64,000 nt of DNA from Frankiaceae bacterium (GTDB taxonomy: Bacteria; Actinomycetota; Actinomycetes; BP-191). The stretch is from NCBI GenBank assembly GCA_035556555.1, contig DATMES010000024.1, positions 1-64,000 of the forward strand, given 5' to 3'. Positions 49,209 to 57,479 of this stretch are shown here, piece by piece. The translations under genes and the position numbers were made by a program. The first letter of the stretch is position 1, and every line of letters starts with the position of its first letter. Under the pieces are notes generated by a model. It searched no databases, was not told the DNA's origin, and worked only from the letters and a program-made list of their open reading frames with translations.

Positions 49209-52205
49209 ATGGCGCGGGTGGCGTACGAGGGCGACGGCGCGCTCGCGCGGCTCGGCTTCGCCGACGTCGCGCGCGCGGCCAGGCTGCTCGGCCCCGAGGG
49301 TCCGCTGCGGCTCTGGGACGGCGGCCCCGTCGACGCCGGCGCCGACGCCGTGGTCCGCGCGCTGGGCGACAGCGCCAACCCGGACCTTGCGCTGACCGCA
49401 CTCGGCCGCCTCGCCGAGGTCACCGCCAAGCCCGCCGTGCTCCGCGCCGCGCTGCGCTCCGACGCGTCGTTGCGGCAGCGCCTGATCGCCGTGCTCGCGA
49501 CCTCGACCGCGCTCGGCGACCACCTGGCGCGGCACCCGAGGGACTGGCCGATGCTGGGGCGGCCGACGTTCGGGACGAGCAGGCCCACCGCCCACGGCCT
49601 GCGCGAACGCCTCCTCACCGCCGTCGGCGCGACGGACTCCGGCTGGGTCGTGACAGCCGCCGGCAACGGCCCCGAGCAGCTCGACGCGCTGCGGGCTGCG
49701 TACCGCTCGGCGCTGCTGGACCTCGCCGCCCGCGACCTCGCCGGCACGTGCGCCGTGGACGACGTCGCGGCGGAGCTGGCCGACCTCGCCGCCGCCGCGC
49801 TCGACGCGGGCCTCGCGATCGCCGCCGCGGGCCTGCCCGACGGCGCGGAGCCCTGCCGGCTCGCCGTCATCGGCATGGGCAAGACCGGCGGCCGCGAGCT
49901 CAACTACGTCAGCGACGTCGACGTCGTCTTCGCCGCGGAGGCCATGGACGGCGGCGACGAGGACGCCGCGCTGCGCACCGCCACGCTGCTCGCCAACGGC
50001 CTCATCCGCGCCTGCGGCACGACGACGTCCGAGGGCGCGCTCTGGCCCGTGGACGCGGCGCTACGGCCTGAGGGCAAGGCGGGGCCGCTGGTCCGCACGC
50101 TCGCCAGCCACGAGGCGTACTACCGGCGCTGGGCGAAGACGTGGGAGTTCCAGGCGCTGCTCAAGGCCCGCCCCGTCGCGGGCGACCTGGCGCTGGGGGA
50201 GCGGTACGTCGCCACGGTGAGCCCGCTGGTCTGGTCGGCGGGGGAGCGGCCGGAGTTCGTCGAGGACATCCGCGCGATGAAGCGCCGCGTCGAGGGCTCC
50301 GTACCCGCGTCCGAGGCGGCGCGGCAGCTCAAGCTGGCGCCGGGAGGGCTGCGGGACGTGGAGTTCGCGGTGCAGCTCCTCCAGCTCGTGCACGGCCGCG
50401 CGGACACCTCGCTGCGGGTGCGCGGGACGTTGCAGGCGCTCGAACGCCTCGCCGTCGGCGGCTACGTCGGCGAGGACGACGCCGACGCGCTGGCGGAGGC
50501 GTACCGGTTCCTCCGCAAGGTCGAGCACCGGCTCCAGCTGCAGCGCCTCCGCCGTACGCACACCATCCCCGCCGACCCCGCGGGCCTGGAGTGGCTGGCG
50601 CGCAGCCTCGGCTACCGCGGCGACCCGGTCGCGGAGTTCCAGGCGGAGCAGGCGCGGCACGCGGTCGAGGTACGCCGCCTGCACGAGAAGCTCTTCTACC
50701 GCCCGCTGCTGTCCACCGTCGCCAAGCTCGGCCCCGACGCGCTGCGCCTCACCCCCGAGGCCGCGCGCGAGCGGCTCGACGCGCTCGGCTTCGACGACCC
50801 GGCGGGCGCGCTGCGGCACCTCGAGGCGCTGACCGGCGGTCTGTCCCGCCGCGCGCTGAGCCTGCGCACGATGCTGCCGGTGATGCTGCCGTGGTTCGCC
50901 GACGCGCACGACCCCGACGGGGGGCTGCTGGCGTTCCGTACGGTCGCCGAGGCGCTCGGGTCCTCGCCGTGGTTCCTCGCGCTGCTCCGCGACTCCGAGC
51001 ACGCCGCCGAACGCCTCGCCCGCCTGCTCTCCACCAGCCGCTACGTCGCCGACCTGCTCGGCCGCGCGCCCGAGGCGGCGGGCATGGTGGCCCGCGACGC
51101 CGACCTCGCGCCGCGGGCGCCCGAGGCGCTGGCCGCGGAGATGCTCGCGGTGGTCAGCCGGTCCGAGAGCCCCGAGGCCGCGGCGGCCGCGCTGCGCGCC
51201 GTACGCCGCTCCGAGGTCCTGCGCATCGCCTGTGCCGACCTGCTCGGCCTCGCCACGATCGACGAGGTGGGCCCCGCGCTGACCGCCGTCGCCGACGCCA
51301 CCATCGCCGCCGCGCTCGTCGCGGCGACCCGCGCGGTCGAGCCGCTGGCCTGCCGGATCGCCGTCATCGGCATGGGCAGGCTCGGCGGGCGGGAGCAGGG
51401 GTACGGCTCCGACGCCGACGTGCTGTTCGTGCACGAGCCCCTCGACGGCGTTCCCGAGTCGGAGGCCGCCGCGAGCGCGAAGGCCGTCGCCGAGGAGCTG
51501 CGCAGGCTGCTGTCGCTGCCCGCGCCCGACCCGCCGCTGCTCGTGGACGCCGACCTGCGCCCCGAGGGCAAGCAGGGGCCGCTCTCGCTGAGCCTGTCCG
51601 GCTACGCCCGCTACTACGAGCGCCGCGCCGCCGTGTGGGAGGCCCAGGCGCTGCTCCGCGCGCGGTTCGTGGCGGGCGACGCGGAGCTGGGGGAGCGCTT
51701 CGCCGCCTTGGTCGAGCCCATCCGCTGGCCCGGGGAGTTCCCCGAGACGAGCGCGCGCGAGGTACGCCGTATCAAGGCCCGCGTCGAGGCCGAGCGGCTG
51801 GCCCGCGGCGTGGACAGGACACGGCACACCAAGCTCGGCCCCGGCGGCCTCGCCGACGTCGAGTGGACCGTCCAGCTGCTCCAGCTCACGCACGCCGCGC
51901 GCGTGCCGGGGCTGCGTACGACGTCCACTCTCGACGCCCTCGCCGCGGCGGCCGAGGCGGGCCTCGTGCGGCGCGACGACGCCGACACGCTGCGGGCCGC
52001 ATGGTGCTCGGCGACCCGGGCAAGGAATGCGTTGATGCTGGTCAGGGGTCGGCCTTCCGACGTGCTGCCCGACGACGCGCGTACGGTCAACGGCGTTGCC
52101 CGCGCGGTCGGCTACCCTGCGGGCAGCCGCGTCGAGTTCCTGGACGCGTACCGGAAGGCGACCCGCCGGGCACGCGCCGTCGTGGAGAGGGTGTTCTACG
52201 CGTGA
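49209..52205 (+). CDS. glnE: bifunctional glutamine synthetase adenylyltransferase/deadenylyltransferase
   Basis: A 998-aa enzyme with two nucleotidyltransferase halves. The deadenylylase motif is GMGKTGGRELNYVSDVDVVF near residue 222, and the adenylylase motif is GMGRLGGREQGYGSDADVLF near 720, each with an Asp pair. Helical PII-uridylyl-transferase-like regions follow (LKLAPGGLRDVEFAVQLLQL and LGPGGLADVEWTVQLLQLTH). It adjusts GlnA activity with nitrogen supply. Promoter TAGCGT stands seven bases from the ATG. Its stop overlaps the next start. Confidence 0.96.
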   Translation: MARVAYEGDGALARLGFADVARAARLLGPEGPLRLWDGGPVDAGADAVVRALGDSANPDLALTALGRLAEVTAKPAVLRAALRSDASLRQRLIAVLATSTALGDHLARHPRDWPMLGRPTFGTSRPTAHGLRERLLTAVGATDSGWVVTAAGNGPEQLDALRAAYRSALLDLAARDLAGTCAVDDVAAELADLAAAALDAGLAIAAAGLPDGAEPCRLAVIGMGKTGGRELNYVSDVDVVFAAEAMDGGDEDAALRTATLLANGLIRACGTTTSEGALWPVDAALRPEGKAGPLVRTLASHEAYYRRWAKTWEFQALLKARPVAGDLALGERYVATVSPLVWSAGERPEFVEDIRAMKRRVEGSVPASEAARQLKLAPGGLRDVEFAVQLLQLVHGRADTSLRVRGTLQALERLAVGGYVGEDDADALAEAYRFLRKVEHRLQLQRLRRTHTIPADPAGLEWLARSLGYRGDPVAEFQAEQARHAVEVRRLHEKLFYRPLLSTVAKLGPDALRLTPEAARERLDALGFDDPAGALRHLEALTGGLSRRALSLRTMLPVMLPWFADAHDPDGGLLAFRTVAEALGSSPWFLALLRDSEHAAERLARLLSTSRYVADLLGRAPEAAGMVARDADLAPRAPEALAAEMLAVVSRSESPEAAAAALRAVRRSEVLRIACADLLGLATIDEVGPALTAVADATIAAALVAATRAVEPLACRIAVIGMGRLGGREQGYGSDADVLFVHEPLDGVPESEAAASAKAVAEELRRLLSLPAPDPPLLVDADLRPEGKQGPLSLSLSGYARYYERRAAVWEAQALLRARFVAGDAELGERFAALVEPIRWPGEFPETSAREVRRIKARVEAERLARGVDRTRHTKLGPGGLADVEWTVQLLQLTHAARVPGLRTTSTLDALAAAAEAGLVRRDDADTLRAAWCSATRARNALMLVRGRPSDVLPDDARTVNGVARAVGYPAGSRVEFLDAYRKATRRARAVVERVFYA

Positions 52206-53089
52206 CGACTGCTCCCGAGGTGCCAGGCGCGACCTCTCGTACGGTCGCGGTCGACGGCGTGCGTTTCCACCTCTGGTCGGCCGGTCCGGCGCGCAAGCGC
52301 AAGACGACGCCGGTGCTGCTGCTGCACGGCGTACCCGAGACGGCCGCCACGTGGAGCGCCCTCATCGCGGACCTCGCCAAGGACCGCGTCGTCATCGCCC
52401 CCGACCTCAAGGGGCTCGGCAGCAGCGAGGCGCGGGCGCCGTACGACATCCCGACGCTCGTCGACGAGCTGGCCGCGCTGGTGCTGCACGAGGTCGACGG
52501 CCAGGTCGACGTCGTCGGCCACGACTGGGGCGGCTCCCTCGCCCTCGGCCTCGCGGGCGCCCGGCCCGACCTCGTACGCCGGCTCGTCGTCATCGCGGCG
52601 CCGTACCGCGAGATCGACTTCACGCGCGCCTGGTACATGGGAGTGGCCGCCCTGCCGCTCGTGCCGGACGTGGCGTTCCACCTCGGGGCGGAGCAGATCC
52701 TCCGGCGGACGCACGAGCTCCTCTGGAAGGCGCCCGGGCAGTCGGCCCATCTCGAGCACTACGTCGCCGCCTACACCCCGCCCGAGCGGTGGGGCGCGAT
52801 GCTGTCGTACTACCGCGCCGCGGTCCGCCCACGACTGACGGCCGGTGTCACCGCGCTGCTCCACGGCGACAAGCCGGGGAGCGGCCTGCCCAAGGTGAAG
52901 GTCGAACGCGCTCTGGTCGTCTGGGGGACGGACGATCCGCCGTTGCCGTTGCACGTCGGCGAAGCCGTCGTACGCGACCTCGGTCCGGATGCCACCATGC
53001 TCACCGTCCCCGGCGTCGGGCACTGGCCGCACGAAGAGGCCCCCGACGTCGTGCTGCCGGCGGTGACGGAGTTCCTCAGAGCGACGTAG
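52202..53089 (+). CDS. alpha/beta hydrolase (epoxide hydrolase/haloalkane dehalogenase-like)
   Basis: A 295-aa hydrolase. Oxyanion loop LLLHGVPETAATW, nucleophile elbow VVGHDWGGSLALG (Asp near 107), acid in WGTDDPPLPLHVG, and His in VPGVGHWPHEE. An Asp nucleophile marks epoxide hydrolase or dehalogenase relatives. Overlaps the glnE stop by 4 nt (GTGA) and leads to an MFS gene with 1-nt overlap, forming an operon. Confidence 0.87.
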   Translation: MTTAPEVPGATSRTVAVDGVRFHLWSAGPARKRKTTPVLLLHGVPETAATWSALIADLAKDRVVIAPDLKGLGSSEARAPYDIPTLVDELAALVLHEVDGQVDVVGHDWGGSLALGLAGARPDLVRRLVVIAAPYREIDFTRAWYMGVAALPLVPDVAFHLGAEQILRRTHELLWKAPGQSAHLEHYVAAYTPPERWGAMLSYYRAAVRPRLTAGVTALLHGDKPGSGLPKVKVERALVVWGTDDPPLPLHVGEAVVRDLGPDATMLTVPGVGHWPHEEAPDVVLPAVTEFLRAT

Positions 53090-54513
53090 TGGCATCGACC
53101 GACTACGACCGCCCTGCCACCTACCGCGAGGTCCTCGCGGTCAAGGAGTTCCGCGCTCTCTACGCCGCGCACGTCACGTCGCTGCTCGGCGACCAGGCGG
53201 CGAAGGTCGCGCTCGCCATCCTCGTCCTCGAACGCTCCGACAGCCCCCTGCTCGCGGCGCTCGCGTACGCCGTCGGCTACCTCCCCTGGATCGTCGGCGG
53301 GCCGATCCTCTCGCCGCTCGCCGACCGTCGGCCGCGCCGCGAGGTCATGGTGCGCTGCGACCTCGTCCGCGCCGCCGCCGTCGGCGCGATGGCGCTGCCC
53401 GGCATGCCGCTGTGGCTGCTGTTCATCCTGCTGCTCGGTGCGTCGCTCCTCATGCCGCCGTTCGAGGCGGCGCGCGCCGCGACGATGCCGGACGTCCTCA
53501 CCGGCGACCGCTACGTCGTCGCCTCCTCGCTGTCGAACATCACCAACCAGCTCTGCCAGGTGGCCGGCTTCGTCCTCGGCGGCGCGGCCGTCGTGGCCCT
53601 GCAGCCGCGCGGCGCGCTCGCCGCCAACGCCATGTCGTTCCTGCTCTCGGCGCTGTTCATCGCGCGCGGGGTCAAGCACCGCCCCGCGGTCGAGCGCGAC
53701 GCCCGCGTGACGCTGCGTCGCGACATGGCGGAGGGCGCGCGGGTCGTGTTCTCGACGCCGGTGCTGCGGTCGATCCTGCTGCTGGCCTGGAGCGGCGCGG
53801 CGTTCGCGATGGTGCCCGAGGGGCTGGCGGTGACGTACGCGCGCCGGCTCGGCGAGGGCGCGATGGCGACCGGCTTCCTCACCGCCGCGATCCCCGCGGG
53901 GCTCGTCGTCGGCGCCCTGCTCATCGGCCGGCTCATGGGGCCGCGGCAACGCATCCGCTGGATGCGCCCGCTCGCGGCGGCGTCGTTCGTGCCGCTGATC
54001 CTCACGCTGCTGCACCCGCCGGTGTGGGGCGCGGTGCTGCTGTGGGGGCTCTCCGGCGTCGGGCTGGCGTACCAGCTCCCCGCCAACGCGACGTTCATGC
54101 TCGCGGTGCCGACCGAGGCACGCGGCAGGGCGTTCGGGCTGGCGCAGACGGGGATCCAGGCGTTCCAGGGCATCTCCATCGCGGGCGCCGGCGCACTGGC
54201 GCTCGTCCTCGAGCCGTACCAGGTCATCGCGCTCGCCGGCGTCGGGGGGTTCGGCTCGGTCATGGCTCTCGGCGTCGGCTGGCCGGGCGAGGAGCTCGCC
54301 GCGCTGCACGCCCCCGTGCCGCCCGGCGAGGAGCTGGGCGACATGACGTTCGGCGACATCCCGATCGAGGGGCCCGAGCCGCGCGTCTCCGAGATCCCCG
54401 CGCTGTGGACGGGCCCGTACCTGCTCTCGCCCCGCAAGCGCGTGCTGCTCGCGAAGCTCGTCCGCGACCGTTCGGCTACGCCGGAGTCGTCAACCCCGTC
54501 GGGAGGTCGGTGA
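53089..54513 (+). CDS. MFS transporter (MFS_3-like)
   Basis: A 474-aa, 12-helix transporter: LYAAHVTSLLGDQAAKVALA in helix 1, SPLADRRPRREVMVRCDLVR at loop 2-3, NATFMLAVPTEARGRAFGLA near helix 10. A 60-residue cytoplasmic tail with acidic stretches follows. GTG 53089 overlaps the hydrolase stop (TAGTG). The convergent PAP2 gene overlaps its 3' end by 38 nt. Confidence 0.88.
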   Translation: MASTDYDRPATYREVLAVKEFRALYAAHVTSLLGDQAAKVALAILVLERSDSPLLAALAYAVGYLPWIVGGPILSPLADRRPRREVMVRCDLVRAAAVGAMALPGMPLWLLFILLLGASLLMPPFEAARAATMPDVLTGDRYVVASSLSNITNQLCQVAGFVLGGAAVVALQPRGALAANAMSFLLSALFIARGVKHRPAVERDARVTLRRDMAEGARVVFSTPVLRSILLLAWSGAAFAMVPEGLAVTYARRLGEGAMATGFLTAAIPAGLVVGALLIGRLMGPRQRIRWMRPLAAASFVPLILTLLHPPVWGAVLLWGLSGVGLAYQLPANATFMLAVPTEARGRAFGLAQTGIQAFQGISIAGAGALALVLEPYQVIALAGVGGFGSVMALGVGWPGEELAALHAPVPPGEELGDMTFGDIPIEGPEPRVSEIPALWTGPYLLSPRKRVLLAKLVRDRSATPESSTPSGGR

Positions 54514-55372
54514 GCGGCGGCTGAGCCACCGACTGGTCGACCGCCGGCTCGCCGGACAGGAGGCGCTGCGCCGCGAAGCCGATGCCGAGCGCGATCGCCC
54601 CGCCGACCGCGTCGAGGATGAAGTGGTTGGCCGTCGCCATGATGACGATCAGCACCACCACGGGGTACGCGATCCCTGCCCACCGCACCCACCGGTGCCG
54701 CGCCAGCCAGAAGATCGCGAGGCCCGACCAGAGCGCCCAGCCGATGTGCATCGACGGCATCGCCGCGAACTGGTTGCTCGTCGTCGCGAGGTCGCCCGAG
54801 GCGTACGAGCCCCACGTCCCGAACACCTTCACCGTGTCGACGTACCCCTCCGCGGGGAGGAAGCGCGGCGGCGCGAGGGAGTAGAGCCAGTAGCCGAGCA
54901 GCGCGATGACGTTGCAGACGTAGAGGGCGGTGCGCATCGGGCGGTACTGCAGCGGGTGCCTGCGGTAGAGCCAGATCAGCACGCTGATGGTCACGACGAA
55001 GTGCGCGAGGGCGTAGAAGTAGTTGGAGAAGACCGCGAACCACTCCGTGTGCACGGCGATGCGGTTGAGGGCGTGCTCGATGTCGATGTTGAGGGTGCGC
55101 TCGAGGTGGAGCAGGTCGTACGCCCGCCCGCAGGCGATGGACTGGAAGTCGGTGAGCGGCCGGGTCTCGCAGTTGACCGGCAGCGGGTTGCCGAAGTGGT
55201 TGCGGACCATCCCGTAGAGCACGTAGCTGACGCCGATGAACGCGAGCTCCTGCCACCAGCGGGGAGGGCGGCGTTCGCGGCGGAACAGCGGGAACGGCCC
55301 GCGCTTGGCAGGGCTCCCCTCCCGCGCGGGGTTCTGCGGGGGAGCCGTCATCGGCTCCTGCGTCGCCGCCAC
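54476..55372 (-). CDS. PAP2-superfamily membrane phosphatase/phosphotransferase
   Basis: A 298-aa protein with about six helices. PAP2/AUR1-like motifs: APPRFLPAEGY (basic motif region), AAMPSMHIGWALWSGLAIFW (S-x-H) and IVIMATANHFILDAVGGAIA (H-x3-D). Such proteins act on lipid or sugar phosphates, often inositol phosphoceramide-type reactions. A Pro/Arg-rich cytoplasmic tail opens the protein. Confidence 0.87.
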   Translation of the reverse strand: MAATQEPMTAPPQNPAREGSPAKRGPFPLFRRERRPPRWWQELAFIGVSYVLYGMVRNHFGNPLPVNCETRPLTDFQSIACGRAYDLLHLERTLNIDIEHALNRIAVHTEWFAVFSNYFYALAHFVVTISVLIWLYRRHPLQYRPMRTALYVCNVIALLGYWLYSLAPPRFLPAEGYVDTVKVFGTWGSYASGDLATTSNQFAAMPSMHIGWALWSGLAIFWLARHRWVRWAGIAYPVVVLIVIMATANHFILDAVGGAIALGIGFAAQRLLSGEPAVDQSVAQPPLTDLPTGLTTPA

Positions 55373-55440
55373 GCTCAGATGGTGTCACGCGACGGGCCGC
55401 CGCGAGGCGCGTTCTGCGGTCTCGCAGCAGCGCCGATTTT

Positions 55441-55496
55441 CGTGATCTTGGTGACGTTCCTGATGCCCGGGCAGCACGAACGTCGTCAAGATCACG
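55441..55496. repeat. intergenic palindrome family, copy 4
   Basis: CGTGATCTTGGTGACGTTCC begins the left arm (55441-55462); the right arm is 55475-55496 with three mismatches. It sits between the divergent PAP2 gene and a 33-aa membrane ORF. Confidence 0.8.
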
Positions 55497-55555
55497 AGAT
55501 CCGGCGGTACCGGCGGGGTGTTTCGATCCACGCCGGTCGCGGCAGGTACCACCTC

Positions 55556-55657
55556 GTGTTCCTCTTCTTCAGCAACCGGCTCGGCTGCCTCGGCTCGCTC
55601 GCGCTGTCCGTCGGCGTGACCCTCGTCCTGCTGTTCCTGATGGGCGTTCTCCGCTAG
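55556..55657 (+). CDS. 33-aa membrane microprotein
   Basis: MFLFFSNRLGCLGSLALSVG then a helix VTLVLLFLMGVLR. The SNRLGCLGSL start is a pattern known from short actinobacterial membrane peptides of unknown role. GGCAGG lies ten bases before the GTG at 55556. One Cys near the membrane face. Confidence 0.6.
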   Translation: MFLFFSNRLGCLGSLALSVGVTLVLLFLMGVLR

Positions 55658-55731
55658 TAGGCGCTCGGCGAAACGGGCTGGCTGTGACGCGGGGTGAACG
55701 CCGCGTTCCCGCGACCGCCTCCCGGGCGGTT

Positions 55732-56000
55732 CGGGGTGCGTTGTGCGCTTCTTCGCCGCACGGCCCGCAACCTGGAGCCTTGTCCATCCTGACGGCGTGG
55801 TCGGCGCCGGCCTCGGTCGTTCTTTGAAGATCACTACGCGTGAGACCGGCTGCTGGGCTGCAGGGTTGGGCCGGCGCGGGTGCGCGGGCGCCGCTCGTCC
55901 GGGGTCGACCGCCGTTCTGGTGGTGGTCCAGCGCCGAAGGGGCTCGTGCCCAGCACGATCCAGGCCCGGCGCGAGCCAGGATGGAAAAGGCTCCTGGAGC
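55732..56000 (+). repeat. MITE-like element, copy B
   Basis: Inverted ends at 55767-55791 (GGAGCCTTGTCCATCCTG inside) and 55977-55997 enclose the core TTCTTTGAAGATCACTACGC then GTGAGACCGGCTGCTGGGC, plus a 50-nt inner block absent in copy A. The 5' flank CGGGGTGCGTTGTGCGC is also shared. It lies in the 526-nt space before the Asp-box gene; nothing else was seen in that space. Confidence 0.85.
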
Positions 56001-56183
56001 CGTGCCGTGCGGCAGCAACGTCGGCAACGGATCCGCACGGGCCGCGACCGGGGAGGCTCTTGTCGGGTGGCCCGTGCGCACGCTACTGGTGGGTATGGCC
56101 GGCCAAGGGCGCGTACCGGTTCACGGGGTACGCGAACGCGTAACGGCAGGTAGGACGCGGCCTTTGCCGAATGGTCTCCGGTA

Positions 56184-57479
56184 ATGACGGACGTACGTTC
56201 CCGCCGGGCGCGTTCGACGGTGTTCCCTGCCGTCGGGCGCGTCCGGCGTGTCCCCGTCTCTGTCGCCGCCGCGCTCGCCTGCGCGGTCACCGGCGCGCCT
56301 GCGGGAGCGGCGGCTGCGCCCCGCTGCGACGTCGTCCGCGTGGCGGGCGGCGCCGTGCTCTGCGCGTCGTCGGCCGGTGCGTTCGCGGTCAGCCGCGACG
56401 GCGGGCGTACGTGGCCCACGAGGGGGACGGTCGAGAAGAGCGCGACCGCGGTGCTCGAGGTCGCGGTGTCGCCGGGCTTCGACGAGGACCGCACCGCCTG
56501 GGTTCAGACCACGCACGGGTGGTACGTGTCGCGCGACGGCGGCGCGACGTTCGCCGGGCTCGACGTCGTCGCGGAGGCCAGGCCGGACGTCGCGGCAGCC
56601 TACGTCGACCCCGCCGGGTCGCCCGTTCTCGTCGCGATGGGGCGGCTGGCGGCCACGCCGCCGAACGGCGCCGAGTACCGCCTCGCGGGCGGGCAGTGGG
56701 TCAAGACACCGATCGCCGGGCCGGTCAACGCCTACCCCGTCGACCTCGTGCTCCCGCCCGCCTACCCGTCGGCGGCGGCGCGGGTCGTGACGCAGTCGTT
56801 CGTCAGCGGTGAGAACGACGCGACCGGCGTCCTCGCCGACGGCGCCTCGGTCCGCGAGTGCCGCGCGGCGTTCGTCTGCGCTCCGCCGTCGTTCCGGGCG
56901 GGTGACGGGCAGGTCGCGATCGCGACCGGCGAGATCGTCCCCGGTCAGCAGTACCTGTTCACCGCCGACTACGACACCGCCGCCGTCCGCGTCCACCGCG
57001 GGCGCGACTGGGGCGCGGCGTGGTCGCGCTGGCCGTCCCTGGAGAAGCTCCTCGCGCCGTTGGCCAGGAGCTCCGGCGACGCCGGCCTCGTGCTGCCCGC
57101 CCTCACCGTCACCGCCGCGCCGGACCGGCCGGCGCGGCTGTTCGCGATGGTGACCAACACACGTGCGCGGCTCGACGGCGCCATGACGTCGATCGCGGCC
57201 AAGGAGCGCGTCGCCGCGTTCCGGCTGCTGCGCAGCGACGACGACGGCAAGACCTGGCGCGAGGTCGGCGCGTCGTACGCACGCGCGCAGCGCCCCCGAG
57301 CGGCAGCCCGCACGCTGCCGTGGAACGGCGGCGCGGGCGAGCTGCGCCTCTACGCCGCGTCCGGGCGGCTCTACCTCGTGGCGGCGTACGACGGCCACTC
57401 GACGCGGGCTCCGTACGGCCGCAACGCCCTGTACGTCTCGTCCGACTCGGGCGCGACCTGGCGGCGCGCGACGGCCTGA
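56184..57479 (+). CDS. secreted Asp-box beta-propeller-like protein
   Basis: A 431-aa protein with a basic N-terminus, a signal helix (VPVSVAAALACAVTGAPAGA) and sialidase-like Asp-boxes: AVSRDGGRTWP, YVSRDGGATFAG, LRSDDDGKTWREV and YVSSDSGATWRR. Cys pairs in PRCD and RECRAAFVC. Catalytic sialidase residues are not evident, so it is probably a binding propeller. Its last 109 nt overlap the convergent adenylation-fusion gene. Confidence 0.8.
   Translation: MTDVRSRRARSTVFPAVGRVRRVPVSVAAALACAVTGAPAGAAAAPRCDVVRVAGGAVLCASSAGAFAVSRDGGRTWPTRGTVEKSATAVLEVAVSPGFDEDRTAWVQTTHGWYVSRDGGATFAGLDVVAEARPDVAAAYVDPAGSPVLVAMGRLAATPPNGAEYRLAGGQWVKTPIAGPVNAYPVDLVLPPAYPSAAARVVTQSFVSGENDATGVLADGASVRECRAAFVCAPPSFRAGDGQVAIATGEIVPGQQYLFTADYDTAAVRVHRGRDWGAAWSRWPSLEKLLAPLARSSGDAGLVLPALTVTAAPDRPARLFAMVTNTRARLDGAMTSIAAKERVAAFRLLRSDDDGKTWREVGASYARAQRPRAAARTLPWNGGAGELRLYAASGRLYLVAAYDGHSTRAPYGRNALYVSSDSGATWRRATA

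Noticed and set aside
25043-55496. CRISPR-like repetition
   Set aside because: The palindromes are far apart, not arrayed, and no cas genes are present.
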